From: Bradyrhizobium lupini
GTDB taxonomy: Bacteria; Pseudomonadota; Alphaproteobacteria; Rhizobiales; Xanthobacteraceae
Assembly (NCBI RefSeq): GCF_040939785.1
Contig: NZ_CP162553.1
Location: 4,278,001-4,342,000, forward strand
Direction: 5' to 3'
Length of the DNA stretch: 64,000 bases
The stretch's first letter is position 1. Every line of letters begins with the position of its first letter. The notes beneath the pieces are model-generated. The model saw nothing but the letters and a program-made list of their open reading frames with translations, was not told the DNA's origin and did no database searches. The translations under genes were made by a program, and so were the position numbers. Below are positions 48,706-57,785 of the stretch, in pieces.

Positions 48706-49404
48706 ATGACCGCCATGATCGACATCGCCGACGCCAACAAGACCTTCACGATGCACCTGCAAGGTGGCATCGAGCTGCCCGTGGTGCGCGGCGTGACCTT
48801 TCACGTCAATCCCGGCGAATGCGTCGTGCTGTCGGGGCCATCAGGCGCCGGAAAATCGTCGATCCTGAAGATGATCTTCGGCAGTTATCGTTGCGATTCC
48901 GGCCGGATCGGCATCCACCATCGCGGCGCGCTGGTCGATCTCGCCACCGCCGAGCCGCGGCAGGTTCTCAACATCCGCCGCGCGACCATTGGCTATGTCA
49001 GCCAGTTCTTGCGCGCGGTGCCGCGCGTCGCGACCCTCGACGTGGTCGCCGAGCCGCTGATCGTCAACGGCCTGGCGCGCGCGGAGGCGCAAGCCCGTGC
49101 TGGCGAACTGTTGCATCGCCTCAACATCCCCGAGCGGCTCTGGCAGCTTCCGCCCGCGACCTTTTCCGGCGGCGAGCAGCAGCGCGTCAACATCGCGCGC
49201 GGCTTCATCTCGGATCTGCCGATCCTGCTGCTCGACGAGCCGACCGCGTCGCTCGACGCCGCCAACCGCGCCGTCGTGGTCGGGCTGGTAGCCGAAAAGA
49301 AGCGCCAGGGCGTCGCCATGGTCGCCATTGTCCATGACGACGAAATCCGTCATCAGATTGCCGACCGCATCGTCGACGTCACCAGCTTCGCCGCCGCGGC
49401 CTGA
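48706..49404 (+). CDS. phnL: PhnL, ABC-type ATPase of the C-P lyase complex
   Basis: The 232-residue protein has Walker A GPSGAGKSS, signature FSGGEQQRVNIARGF, Walker B ILLLDEPTASLD and switch His IVHDDE. Its start is set at the ATG with AAGAAGAG 7 nt upstream, which gives a family-like N-terminus (MTAMIDIADANKTF). An earlier in-frame ATG at 48664 overlapping the phnK stop (ATGA) is possible. PhnL forms a heterodimer with PhnK on the core complex. Confidence 0.93.
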   Translation: MTAMIDIADANKTFTMHLQGGIELPVVRGVTFHVNPGECVVLSGPSGAGKSSILKMIFGSYRCDSGRIGIHHRGALVDLATAEPRQVLNIRRATIGYVSQFLRAVPRVATLDVVAEPLIVNGLARAEAQARAGELLHRLNIPERLWQLPPATFSGGEQQRVNIARGFISDLPILLLDEPTASLDAANRAVVVGLVAEKKRQGVAMVAIVHDDEIRHQIADRIVDVTSFAAAA

Positions 49405-49409
49405 AGGAA

Positions 49410-50569
49410 ATGGACATGAACGCCAAGAAGGACATCGTGATCGCCAACGCCAGGATCGTGCTGACGGAACGGGTGATCGAGCAGGGCTGGCTTGCCCTCG
49501 CCGATGGACGCATTGCCGAGATCGGCGAGGGCAGGGCGCCCGCGGGGGCAGAGGATGCCGGCGGCGATCTGATCATGCCCGGCTTGATCGAGCTCCACAC
49601 CGATCACCTCGAGGCGCATTACGTGCCGCGACCAAAAGTGTTCTGGAATCCAGTCGCCGCCGTCGTCTCCTATGACGGCCAGCTCGCGACATCAGGCATC
49701 ACGACGGTGTTCGACTCGCTCCGGGTCTGGCGCGAGGATGGCGCCGAGGAAGTCGACGGCCGCGCCGGCACGCTCGCCGCCGCAATCACGACCGCTCGCG
49801 ATGCTGACCTGCTCCGCGCCGATCACTTCCTGCATCTGCGCTGCGAAATCCCGATGCCGAGCGTGGTCGAGGAGGCCAGGAGCTGATCGACCGTCCCGAC
49901 GTGCGGCTGATGTCGCTGATGGACCACACCCCCGGCCAGCGCCAGTTCCGGGACGAAGGCAAGCTGCGCGACTATTATCGCGGCAAGGGCGGCGGCAAGA
50001 CCGACGCCGAGCTCGACGAGCTGTTCGCGAAGCGCTTCGAATATCAGAAGGCCTATGCCGCGACCAACATGCGCGAGATCGTGGCGCTGGCCCACAAGTA
50101 CAAGATCCCGCTGGCGAGCCATGACGACACCACTGAGGAGAACGTCGTGGACGCCGTGCGCGATGGCGTTTCGGTGGCGGAATTTCCGACCACGCTGGAG
50201 GCCGCGCGCGGCCTGCACGAGGCCGGCATCGACATCCTGATGGGCGCGCCGAACGTCGTGCGCGGCGGCTCGCATTCCGGCAATATCGCCGCGGTCGATC
50301 TCGCCCGCGAGGGCCTGCTCGACATCCTGTCGTCGGACTACATTCCCTCGAGCCTTCTGATGGCCGCGCTGCACTTGCCCGAGCACGTGCCCGCCATCAC
50401 TCTTCCGGCGGCGATCCGCACCGTGACGAAGGCGCCCGCGGAGGCAGTCGGCCTGTCCGACCGCGGCGAGATCGCGATCGGCAAGCGTGCCGATCTGATC
50501 CGCGTGCATGTCGCGGGCAGCGTCCCCGCGGTCCGCAGCGTCTGGCGCGAAGGAAGCCGTGTCGCATGA
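49410..50569 (+). pseudogene. phnM: PhnM, ribose methylphosphonate triphosphate diphosphatase, with -1 frameshift
   Basis: The first part (GDLIMPGLIELHTDHLEAHYVPRP, ATSGITTVFDSLRVW) and the second ([53 protein letters not shown]) are both canonical PhnM. The frame is lost at GAGGCCAGGAGCTGA. One extra C in the C pair at 49875-49876 restores EEAQELIDRPDVRLMSLMD and gives a 386-residue protein. The enzyme removes diphosphate after phosphonate transfer to ribose. As an internal gene of a coupled operon, real loss would probably disable the pathway unless the PhnM paralogue at 38139 compensates; sequencing error is likely. Confidence 0.82.
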
Positions 50570-51162
50570 GCGAGGCCGTCACCGTGGCGGGAAAGACAAC
50601 GGGTGCGATCGGGCCCGGGCGGCTCGTGCTCGTGGTCGGTCCCAGCGGTGCCGGCAAGGACACGCTGCTGCGGCTGGCGCGGGCAGCCTGCATCGAGGAT
50701 CACGACATCGTCTTCCCGCGCCGTGTCGTGACGCGGGAATCCTCGGCCGACGAAGACAATATTGCGGTGAGCCCAGACGAATTCCGTCGCGCGCGCGAGC
50801 ATGGCGAATTCGCCGTGCATTGGGAGGCGCATGGGCATTGCTACGCGCTGCCCCGCGACCTCAACGACGATATTCGTGCCGGACGCGCCGTCGTGGCCAA
50901 TGTTTCGCGCACGGTGATCGGCGCGCTGCGCCAGGCCTATGCAAACGTCGTGGTGGTCGCGGTCACCGCGCCGCCGGATGTGCTGGCGCAGCGGCTTGCT
51001 GCTCGCGCCCGGGACAGCGACGGCAATATCGCCGAACGGTTGACGCGCAGCGTCGACGACGCATCGGCCCAGGCCGATGTCACCATTCTCAACGCGCACA
51101 GCGCGGAGTATCATGGCCGCCAGCTTCTGCGCGTGATCAGGAATCAAGGCTGGCACGAATAG
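50566..51162 (+). CDS. phnN: PhnN, ribose 1,5-bisphosphate phosphokinase
   Basis: The 198-residue kinase has a P-loop GPSGAGKDT, the VFPRRVVTRESSADEDNIAVSPDEF segment and VVVVAVTAPPDVLAQRLAARARD typical of PhnN, related to guanylate kinase. It converts ribose 1,5-bisphosphate to PRPP, ending the C-P lyase route. The ATG overlaps the phnM stop by 4 nt. Confidence 0.93.
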   Translation: MSEAVTVAGKTTGAIGPGRLVLVVGPSGAGKDTLLRLARAACIEDHDIVFPRRVVTRESSADEDNIAVSPDEFRRAREHGEFAVHWEAHGHCYALPRDLNDDIRAGRAVVANVSRTVIGALRQAYANVVVVAVTAPPDVLAQRLAARARDSDGNIAERLTRSVDDASAQADVTILNAHSAEYHGRQLLRVIRNQGWHE

Positions 51163-51184
51163 CCGGCACAACAAGGAGACTGGA

Positions 51185-51796
51185 ATGTCGGTGATCGAAA
51201 CGGTCGAGCAGCTGGAGGCCATCTACGGCGTCACCAACGACGCCTCGACCGTGAAAGTCGCCGACCACGTCACCCCACTCTATCGCGTCTTCATCGAAAA
51301 GGCCCCGTTCGCCGCGCTCGCTACCATCGGACCCGAGGGGATCGACTGCTCGCCGCGCGGCGATCTCTCCGGCTTCGTCCGCATTCATGACCCGAAGACG
51401 CTGATGCTGCCGGATCGCCGCGGCAACAACCGGGTCGATTCCTTGCGCAACATCGTGCGCGATCCCAGGGTGTCCCTGATGTTCCTGATCCCCGGCTCCG
51501 GAAATGCGGTTCGGGCCAATGGCCGGGCGCATCTGTCCATCAATCCCGAGCTGCTCGCCTCGTTCAAAGTCGACGGCAAGGCGCCGCGCAGCGTGATGGT
51601 GATGACGGTCAACGAAATCTACTTCCAGTGCGCCCGCGCCATCGTCCGCTCCGATCTCTGGAATCCCGACAAGCGCATCGACCCCAAGACGCTGCCGACG
51701 CCCGGCCAGATCCTCGCCGAGATGAGCGAGAACAAGGTCGGCGGCGCGGAGTATGATCGCGCCTGGCCCGAGCGTGCGGCCGCGACGATGTGGTGA
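51185..51796 (+). CDS. PPOX-type FMN-binding protein (pyridoxamine phosphate oxidase family)
   Basis: The 203-residue split-barrel flavoprotein shows FIEKAPFAALATIGPEGIDCSPRGD, LMLPDRRGNNRVDSLRNIVRDPRVSLMFLIPG and a late VNEIYFQCARAIVRSDLWNPD block, fitting the FMN-dependent PPOX-type subfamily of unknown substrate. It starts 22 nt after phnN with AAGGAG before the ATG, so it may be co-transcribed, yet it has no known step in phosphonate use. Confidence 0.8.
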   Translation: MSVIETVEQLEAIYGVTNDASTVKVADHVTPLYRVFIEKAPFAALATIGPEGIDCSPRGDLSGFVRIHDPKTLMLPDRRGNNRVDSLRNIVRDPRVSLMFLIPGSGNAVRANGRAHLSINPELLASFKVDGKAPRSVMVMTVNEIYFQCARAIVRSDLWNPDKRIDPKTLPTPGQILAEMSENKVGGAEYDRAWPERAAATMW

Positions 51797-51802
51797 GTTC
51801 GT

Positions 51803-51960
51803 TCTTCCCCTCTCCCCTTACGGGAGAGGGTGGCTCGCCGCGTAGCGGCGAGACGGGTGAGGGGTCTCTCTCCGCGTGCGACTCTCTTGAGGATTCGCGG
51901 AGGCAAACCCCTCATCCGGCGCTTCGCGCCACCTTCTCCCGCAAGGGGAGAAGGAAGAAC
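51803..51960. repeat. Intergenic palindromic repeat, copy B (inverted relative to copy A)
   Basis: The element runs GTTCTTCCCCTCTCCCC to GGGGAGAAGGAAGAAC and contains hairpins CTCGCCGCGTAGCGGCGAG and GGCGCTTCGCGCC. Its reverse complement matches copy A at 43791-43936 along both outer segments; only the central 30-40 bp differ. The two copies face each other across phnF to the PPOX gene. Confidence 0.8.
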
Positions 51961-52045
51961 TCATCGCGAGATGAATTCGTTTGCCGGCGCTCGCACGCGG
52001 AGAAGCGCCCCTGCGCGCTCATCGCAATTACGGATAGACATTTCA

Positions 52046-52074
52046 TTGACCGTTCGCGCTAAACGCGCGATATT
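52046..52074 (+). promoter_or_regulatory. Putative sigma70-type promoter of the poly-Cys leader/small protein unit
   Basis: TTGACC (52046-52051) and GATATT (52069-52074) are separated by 17 bp. A transcript from about 52081 would carry a 66-nt leader before the candidate peptide ATG. Confidence 0.45.
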
Positions 52075-52146
52075 CGACGCATCGACACTGCTCCTTCGAG
52101 CCGAAGCCGCGATATGAGAACCGATCACCAGCGCAGTAACAATGAC

Positions 52147-52209
52147 ATGCATGCGTGCATGACGCGCCGCTGTTTCTCGGCGGCCACCGGCGCATGTTGT
52201 TGTTGCTGA
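52147..52209 (+). CDS. Candidate poly-cysteine leader peptide (20 aa)
   Basis: The short frame encodes MHACMTRRCFSAATGACCCC and ends with four consecutive Cys codons (TGT TGT TGT TGC) right before TGA; six of 20 residues are cysteine. An inner in-frame ATG at 52159 gives a 16-residue version. Such residue runs are the mark of attenuator peptides that sense charged tRNA, here Cys-tRNA or a cysteine-linked signal. No clear Shine-Dalgarno is seen. CGGCGG at 52178-52183 and at 52281-52286 can each pair with CCGCCG at 52210-52215, and the second pairing would cover the region just before the downstream ATG. Function is inferred. Confidence 0.5.
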   Translation: MHACMTRRCFSAATGACCCC

Positions 52210-52296
52210 CCGCCGCCTCCTAGCAGCACCTCACCCAGCAAATCCCAAGAAGCAAATCCAAAGACAGGAACGCCGAGACCCGGCGGACGAGCAGTC

Positions 52297-52500
52297 ATGT
52301 CCCGAACTCAATCGAATGCCTACGTCATCGAGATCCACGACCGCGCCGCCGGCATCGTCACGAGGGATACGCGCGGCTTCCGCTTCTTCTCCTCCGAGCG
52401 TCTGTTCGACAGCCTCGAAGGCCGCCAGTTCCGCTCGGCGCGCGAGGCGGAGCGCGCCGCCCGTGCGGTATTCTCCGAGCGGGGCCGGCGCGCGAACTGA
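52297..52500 (+). CDS. Small hypothetical protein downstream of the poly-Cys leader
   Basis: This 67-residue charged protein (YVIEIHDRAAGIVTRDTRGFRFFSSERLFDSLEGRQF followed by an Arg/Ala helix) contains no cysteine and belongs to no family I recognise. Codon use is like neighbouring genes. Its ATG is 87 nt after the leader peptide stop, so it is the most direct target of that leader. Its TGA abuts the stop codon of the opposite-strand gene (TGATCA). Confidence 0.65.
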   Translation: MSRTQSNAYVIEIHDRAAGIVTRDTRGFRFFSSERLFDSLEGRQFRSAREAERAARAVFSERGRRAN

Positions 52501-53004
52501 TCAGCTCCGGCGGCGCGCCCTGGTGCGTGCCGCCTTCTTTGCGGCGGTGGAGCGGGCCTTGGCGCCCTTGGTGCGGCTCGCCTTGCGCGCGGCGGCTGAA
52601 CGCGACGCGGCCGTTCGCCGGCTCGCGGCGCGCTTGCCCTGCTTCGACAGTGCGCTGCGCGATGCGGTCGAGCGCGGCTCCTTCTTCAAAACCTTTTCGA
52701 CGGCTTGCGACACGCGCGGCCGGCGCTTCGGGGTGCGCTTGCCCTGACCGACGTCATAGGCATATTTGGCGCTGCGGCGCGTCGCCTTCTTGACGCGTCC
52801 CTTGCGCGGCGGCGGCAGATCGACGCCGGCGCGGCGCGCTTCGGAGAGACCGATGGCGATGGCCTGCTTCGTCGAGCGCGCGCCATGCCTGCCCTTGCGG
52901 ATCTTGTCGATCTGGTCCTTGACGAATTCGCCGGCCTGCGTGCTTGCCGATTTTCCGGCACGCTTGTCTTGCCTGGCTTTGCGAATGACTTCCTGTCTTG
53001 GCAT
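52501..53004 (-). CDS. DUF6496-like basic protein with histone H1-like tail
   Basis: The 167-residue protein has an N-terminal region resembling DUF6496 (MPRQEVIRKARQDKRAGKS, FVKDQIDKIRKGRHGARSTKQAIAIGLSEARRAG) and a C-terminal half made nearly only of Lys, Arg, Ala and Ser, like eukaryotic histone H1 tails or AlgP/HU-like proteins. It probably binds nucleic acid; the cellular role is unknown. It is a single gene, tail-to-tail with the small protein gene with no gap. Confidence 0.72.
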   Translation of the reverse strand: MPRQEVIRKARQDKRAGKSASTQAGEFVKDQIDKIRKGRHGARSTKQAIAIGLSEARRAGVDLPPPRKGRVKKATRRSAKYAYDVGQGKRTPKRRPRVSQAVEKVLKKEPRSTASRSALSKQGKRAASRRTAASRSAAARKASRTKGAKARSTAAKKAARTRARRRS

Positions 53005-53072
53005 GGGTCCAGTTCCCTCTGGAATTCACGGGAATGTCTGACCGCAACGCGCAAGATGGACGATTGATCCTG

Positions 53073-53855
53073 TCAGTTCCGTAGCGCAGCGAGCAGTTCA
53101 TCGGGGCGTTCGGCCATGATCATGTGGCCGGCGCCCGGCACCACGACGGTCTTCGCATGCGGGATCGCGGCGGCAAGTGCCTTGCCGGCCTTCACCGGCG
53201 TCATCATGTCCCGTTCGCCGAGGATGAGTGTGGTGGGCACCTTCACGCTTGCGGCTGCTTGCAGCGCATTGGCGTAAGCATTGCAGGCCGACAAATCCCT
53301 GAACAGCACGCCCGGCTCGCAGCGTTTCAATACGGCCTGGGCGCCGCCATGCATCCACAGGCCCGGTGCGAGGCTGCCGCCGAACTCAGCGTTGAAGCCG
53401 AGTCCCCAGATCGAGACCATGTCGTTTGCATCCTGCGAATTGGCTTCGGCCGCTTTCAGCAGATCCGGGCCGACCGTCATGGTCGCGGCCGTGCCGATCA
53501 GGCTGAGCGCGGAAACCTTGTCGGGGTGACGTGCGGCCGTCTCCAGCGAGATCAGCGATCCCATGGAATGGCCGATCAGATGCGCTTTCGTCGCTTCGGC
53601 CGCATCGAGCAGGGCCGCCGTCCAGTCGGCCATTTCGGCGATGCTGCCGAGCGAAGGTCCGGGCGAGCGGCCGTGGCCGGGCAGATCCGGCGCCAGCACG
53701 CCAAAGCCGTGATGGCCGAACCAGCGGGTGTGCAGTGCCCAGGTCGAACGGTCGAAACCGGCGCCGTGGAGGAAGACGACGGCGGGCAGGGACTTGTCGA
53801 AGTCGCGGCCGCCGGTTGCGACCAGCACCTCGGCGCCGTTGACGGAGAGCTTCAT
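53073..53855 (-). CDS. Alpha/beta hydrolase
   Basis: The 260-residue protein has the hydrolase fold: oxyanion VFLHGAGFDRSTW, nucleophile elbow GHSMGSL, acid in LGERDMMTPVKAG and catalytic His in GAGHMIMAE. It is close in form to 3-oxoadipate enol-lactonases and haloperoxidase-like esterases, but the substrate is not evident. It starts 4 nt after the restored stop of the sulfhydrylase gene, so the two are co-transcribed. Confidence 0.85.
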   Translation of the reverse strand: MKLSVNGAEVLVATGGRDFDKSLPAVVFLHGAGFDRSTWALHTRWFGHHGFGVLAPDLPGHGRSPGPSLGSIAEMADWTAALLDAAEATKAHLIGHSMGSLISLETAARHPDKVSALSLIGTAATMTVGPDLLKAAEANSQDANDMVSIWGLGFNAEFGGSLAPGLWMHGGAQAVLKRCEPGVLFRDLSACNAYANALQAAASVKVPTTLILGERDMMTPVKAGKALAAAIPHAKTVVVPGAGHMIMAERPDELLAALRN

Positions 53856-53859
53856 GGTG

Positions 53860-55154
<1,295 letters not shown>

Positions 55155-55235
55155 GCGGGGCCTCGTTGCTCGGTCGGCGGAGGCGGCTCTTGTGCCATAA
55201 AATGGCGCGCGGCGTCAGCCCATTGACAGCGTTGT

Positions 55236-56036
55236 CTAACCCCGGATCGCCTGCTCGATGATCCGCGCCTCCCGCAGCAGGATCTCCGCGACCTCCTGTT
55301 CGCGTCGTGGGCCGAGCCTGGTGCGAACGGCGGAGACGGTCATGGCGGCAGCGGGACGGCCGTCCGGGGTCTTGATCCAGGTCGAGATCGACTTCGTGCC
55401 CTGCACGAGACCAATTTCCCTCATGCCGTATCCCAGCCGTCTTGCGGCGGTGACTTGGCCCAGCACCGTCGCAACATCGGTCCGGTAGGCCTCCAGTCTC
55501 TTCTCGTTGGCTGCGACGATTTTTCGCGCGTCCTGCGCCGGCATCGCGGCGAGGATGGCGACGCCTGCGCTGGAGACGCCGAGCGGTCGGCGCGCGCCGA
55601 CCTCGATCGACAGCACCTGGATCGGATAGACGCCAATCCGGCGATCGACGCACAGCGTGTCATTGCCGGTCCGCACCGTCAGGAACAGCGTGTCGCCGAT
55701 CTCGGCCGAGGCGCGTTGCAGCGACGGATTTGCCGCGATCAGCAGCCGCGACGGCCGAGGCCGTGCGAGCGCGAGCTCCGGCACCTGGTTGCCGATCGCG
55801 TAGCGGCCGGTCCGGTCATGCCGTTCGACGATGCCTTCCTCGATCAGCACGTGGACGATGCGGTGCACGGTCGGGCGGGTGAGGCCGGTCGCCCGCACCA
55901 CCTCGGCCAGCAGCACGCCGTCTTCGCGGCCTGCGGCAAGGATGCGCAGCACCGCGAGCGCGCGCCGGATCGCCTGCGCGCCCTGTCGCGGTCCCGTGAT
56001 GCGGCGGGTGGATTTCGCGGAAGTCGTCTTGTCCAT
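55236..56036 (-). CDS. IclR family transcriptional regulator
   Basis: The 266-residue product has an IclR winged helix (AIRRALAVLRILAAGREDGVLLAEVVRATGLTRPTVHRIVHVLIEEGIVERHDRTGRYAIG) and the effector domain (ASAEIGDTLFLTVRTGNDTLCVDRRIGVYPIQVLSIEVGARRPLGVSSAGVAILAA). The ATG at 56036 lies within a perfect palindrome. It diverges from the TctC-led catabolic operon and very probably controls it in response to a pathway intermediate. Confidence 0.9.
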   Translation of the reverse strand: MDKTTSAKSTRRITGPRQGAQAIRRALAVLRILAAGREDGVLLAEVVRATGLTRPTVHRIVHVLIEEGIVERHDRTGRYAIGNQVPELALARPRPSRLLIAANPSLQRASAEIGDTLFLTVRTGNDTLCVDRRIGVYPIQVLSIEVGARRPLGVSSAGVAILAAMPAQDARKIVAANEKRLEAYRTDVATVLGQVTAARRLGYGMREIGLVQGTKSISTWIKTPDGRPAAAMTVSAVRTRLGPRREQEVAEILLREARIIEQAIRG

Positions 56037-56045
56037 AATATGGAC
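56031..56045. promoter_or_regulatory. 15-bp palindrome over the IclR start codon (candidate operator)
   Basis: GTCCATA-A-TATGGAC is a perfect 7-bp inverted repeat around one base. It includes the IclR gene's own ATG. The 15-bp size is that of typical IclR-family sites, so autorepression is likely. Confidence 0.5.
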
Positions 56046-56167
56046 GAGAACGCCACAATTCACTCGACAGGTAAAGCGCCCATCTGGAGATTGCGCTCCG
56101 AATCGACATGCCGTGTACGACGTCAGGCAAATCGACGTAAAATTGGAAGCGCCGCCGGGAGGTTAAC

Positions 56168-57133
56168 ATGCGATTAATCTGGATTGCCCTAGCTGCCGCA
56201 GCGGCGATGTTGACGGGACCGGCGTCGGGCCAGCAATGGCCGGCGCGCAACGTCAAGCTGATCGTGCCCTATCCGGCCGGCGGCAATGTCGATAGCGCCG
56301 CGCGCATCATCGCGGACAAGCTCCAGGAAAAGCTCGGCCAGCCCTTCATCATCGAGAACAAGGCGGGCGCCGGCGGCATGATCGCGGGCGAGGCTTTCGC
56401 GAAGTCCGCGCCCGACGGCTACACGCTGTTCGTCGGCGCCAACGGCCCGGTGCTGTTCGCGACCGAGATCAACAAGCGCGACGTCTATAATTGGAAGAAG
56501 GATTTCCTGCCGATCTCGACGATCTCGATGACGCCGCTGGTGCTCGAGGTGCATCCGTCGGTGCAGGCGACGACTTTCAAGGAATTCATCGGCCTCGCCA
56601 AGCGCGAGCCGGGCAAGCTGACGATGGCCTCGCCCGGTCCCGGCACCACCAACCATTTGCTCAGCGAACTGATGCAGTCCAGCCTCGACCTGCAATGGGT
56701 CACCGCGCACTATCGCGGCAATGCGCCTGCCGTCAACGATCTCTTGGGCGGGCAGGTGCAGTTCGCGTTCGACCAGCTCACGGTCAGCCTGCAGCATATC
56801 AAGGCCGGTCTGTTCCGCGCGCTGGCCGTCACCAGCCCGCACCGCCTGAAGTCGCTGCCCGACGTGCCGACCTTCGCCGAGCTTGGTTACAAGGATTTTG
56901 ACGGCCAGACCTTCACCGGCCTGTTCGCACCGGCAGGCACGCCGGCGCCCGTGATCGACAAGCTGCACGAGGCACTGACCGCGATCCTGAAGGACCCCGC
57001 CGTGGTCGACAAGTTCGAGAAGCTCGGCGGTGAAGCCGTCGCGATGACGCCCGACGAATTCAAGGCCTATCTCGCGCGCGAGGACGCCAAATGGATTCCG
57101 ATCGTGCGCAAGGCCAACATCAAGGCGGATTGA
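56168..57133 (+). CDS. TctC/Bug-family tripartite tricarboxylate transporter substrate-binding protein
   Basis: The 321-residue protein has a signal peptide (cleavage near ASGQQ) and the Bug signature VKLIVPYPAGGNVDSAARIIADKLQEKLGQPFIIENKAGAGGMIAGE, then PGPGTTNHLLSELM and FDQLTVSLQHIKAG. These receptors bind carboxylates in the periplasm. No TctA/TctB membrane genes follow, so it either serves a distant transporter or acts as a sensor. It is the first gene of the catabolic operon, with GGGAGG before the ATG. Confidence 0.92.
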   Translation: MRLIWIALAAAAAMLTGPASGQQWPARNVKLIVPYPAGGNVDSAARIIADKLQEKLGQPFIIENKAGAGGMIAGEAFAKSAPDGYTLFVGANGPVLFATEINKRDVYNWKKDFLPISTISMTPLVLEVHPSVQATTFKEFIGLAKREPGKLTMASPGPGTTNHLLSELMQSSLDLQWVTAHYRGNAPAVNDLLGGQVQFAFDQLTVSLQHIKAGLFRALAVTSPHRLKSLPDVPTFAELGYKDFDGQTFTGLFAPAGTPAPVIDKLHEALTAILKDPAVVDKFEKLGGEAVAMTPDEFKAYLAREDAKWIPIVRKANIKAD

Positions 57134-57136
57134 TCG

Positions 57137-57754
57137 ATGCGGATCGACCCCACCGAGCTCGGCGCCGAGCGCATCTACCGGCTGATGACCGGCATCGTGG
57201 TGCCGCGTCCGATCGCCTGGGTGACGAGCCTGTCGCGCTCCGGCGTGCTCAACCTCGCGCCGTTCAGCGCCTTCACCTTCGTCTCGCAGAAGCCGCCGAT
57301 GCTCGCGATCAGCGTCGGCCGCAAGGGCGCCGACTACAAGGACACCGCGCATAACATCCTCGACACCGAGGAATACGTCATCCACATCGCCGATACCCCG
57401 CTGATGCAGGCGGTGCACGACTCATCGGTCGAGCATCCGCCCGAGATCAGCGAGGTCGCGGAGCTCGGCCTTGAGACGCTCCCGAGCGAGCGCATCAAGG
57501 TGCCGCGGCTCAGCGTTGCACCCGTTGCGATGGAGTGCCGCTTTCGGCAGTGCCTCGAATTCGGCGACGCCCGCAGCCGTCTCATCGTGGGCGAAGTCGT
57601 GATGTTCCACCTCCGCGACGGCCTCGTGAACGACGGCAAGGTCGAAACCGTCGCGCTCGATCCGATCGCGCGCATCGGCGGGCCGCGCTACGCCCGGCTC
57701 GGCGAGATCGTGACGCTGCACGGCGTGTTCCAGACTCCCAAATCGAAAGACTGA
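57137..57754 (+). CDS. Flavin reductase-like FMN-binding protein
   Basis: The 205-residue split-barrel protein (YRLMTGIVVPRPIAWVTSLSRSGVLNLAPFSAFTFVSQKPPMLAISVGRKGADYKDTAHNI) is of the flavin reductase/DIM6-NTAB type. It could supply reduced FMN to a monooxygenase or itself act on the pathway substrate. It lies 3 nt after the TctC gene, firmly in the operon. Confidence 0.85.
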   Translation: MRIDPTELGAERIYRLMTGIVVPRPIAWVTSLSRSGVLNLAPFSAFTFVSQKPPMLAISVGRKGADYKDTAHNILDTEEYVIHIADTPLMQAVHDSSVEHPPEISEVAELGLETLPSERIKVPRLSVAPVAMECRFRQCLEFGDARSRLIVGEVVMFHLRDGLVNDGKVETVALDPIARIGGPRYARLGEIVTLHGVFQTPKSKD

Positions 57755-57785
57755 GCGCGCCGCCCCCGCGCGCGCCCCAAGACCA

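Noticed and set aside
49870..49905. Programmed ribosomal frameshift in phnM
   Set aside because: There is no slippery heptamer, and the same one-C defect appears in four unrelated genes, so an indel or sequence error is simpler.
43791..51960. Composite transposon ends flanking the phn block
   Set aside because: The repeats contain no transposase frame or terminal target duplication that I can see, and look like dispersed palindromic units.
55155..55235. SAM riboswitch before the sulfhydrylase gene
   Set aside because: I looked for SAM-II-type stems and conserved loops in the 80-bp leader and saw none.
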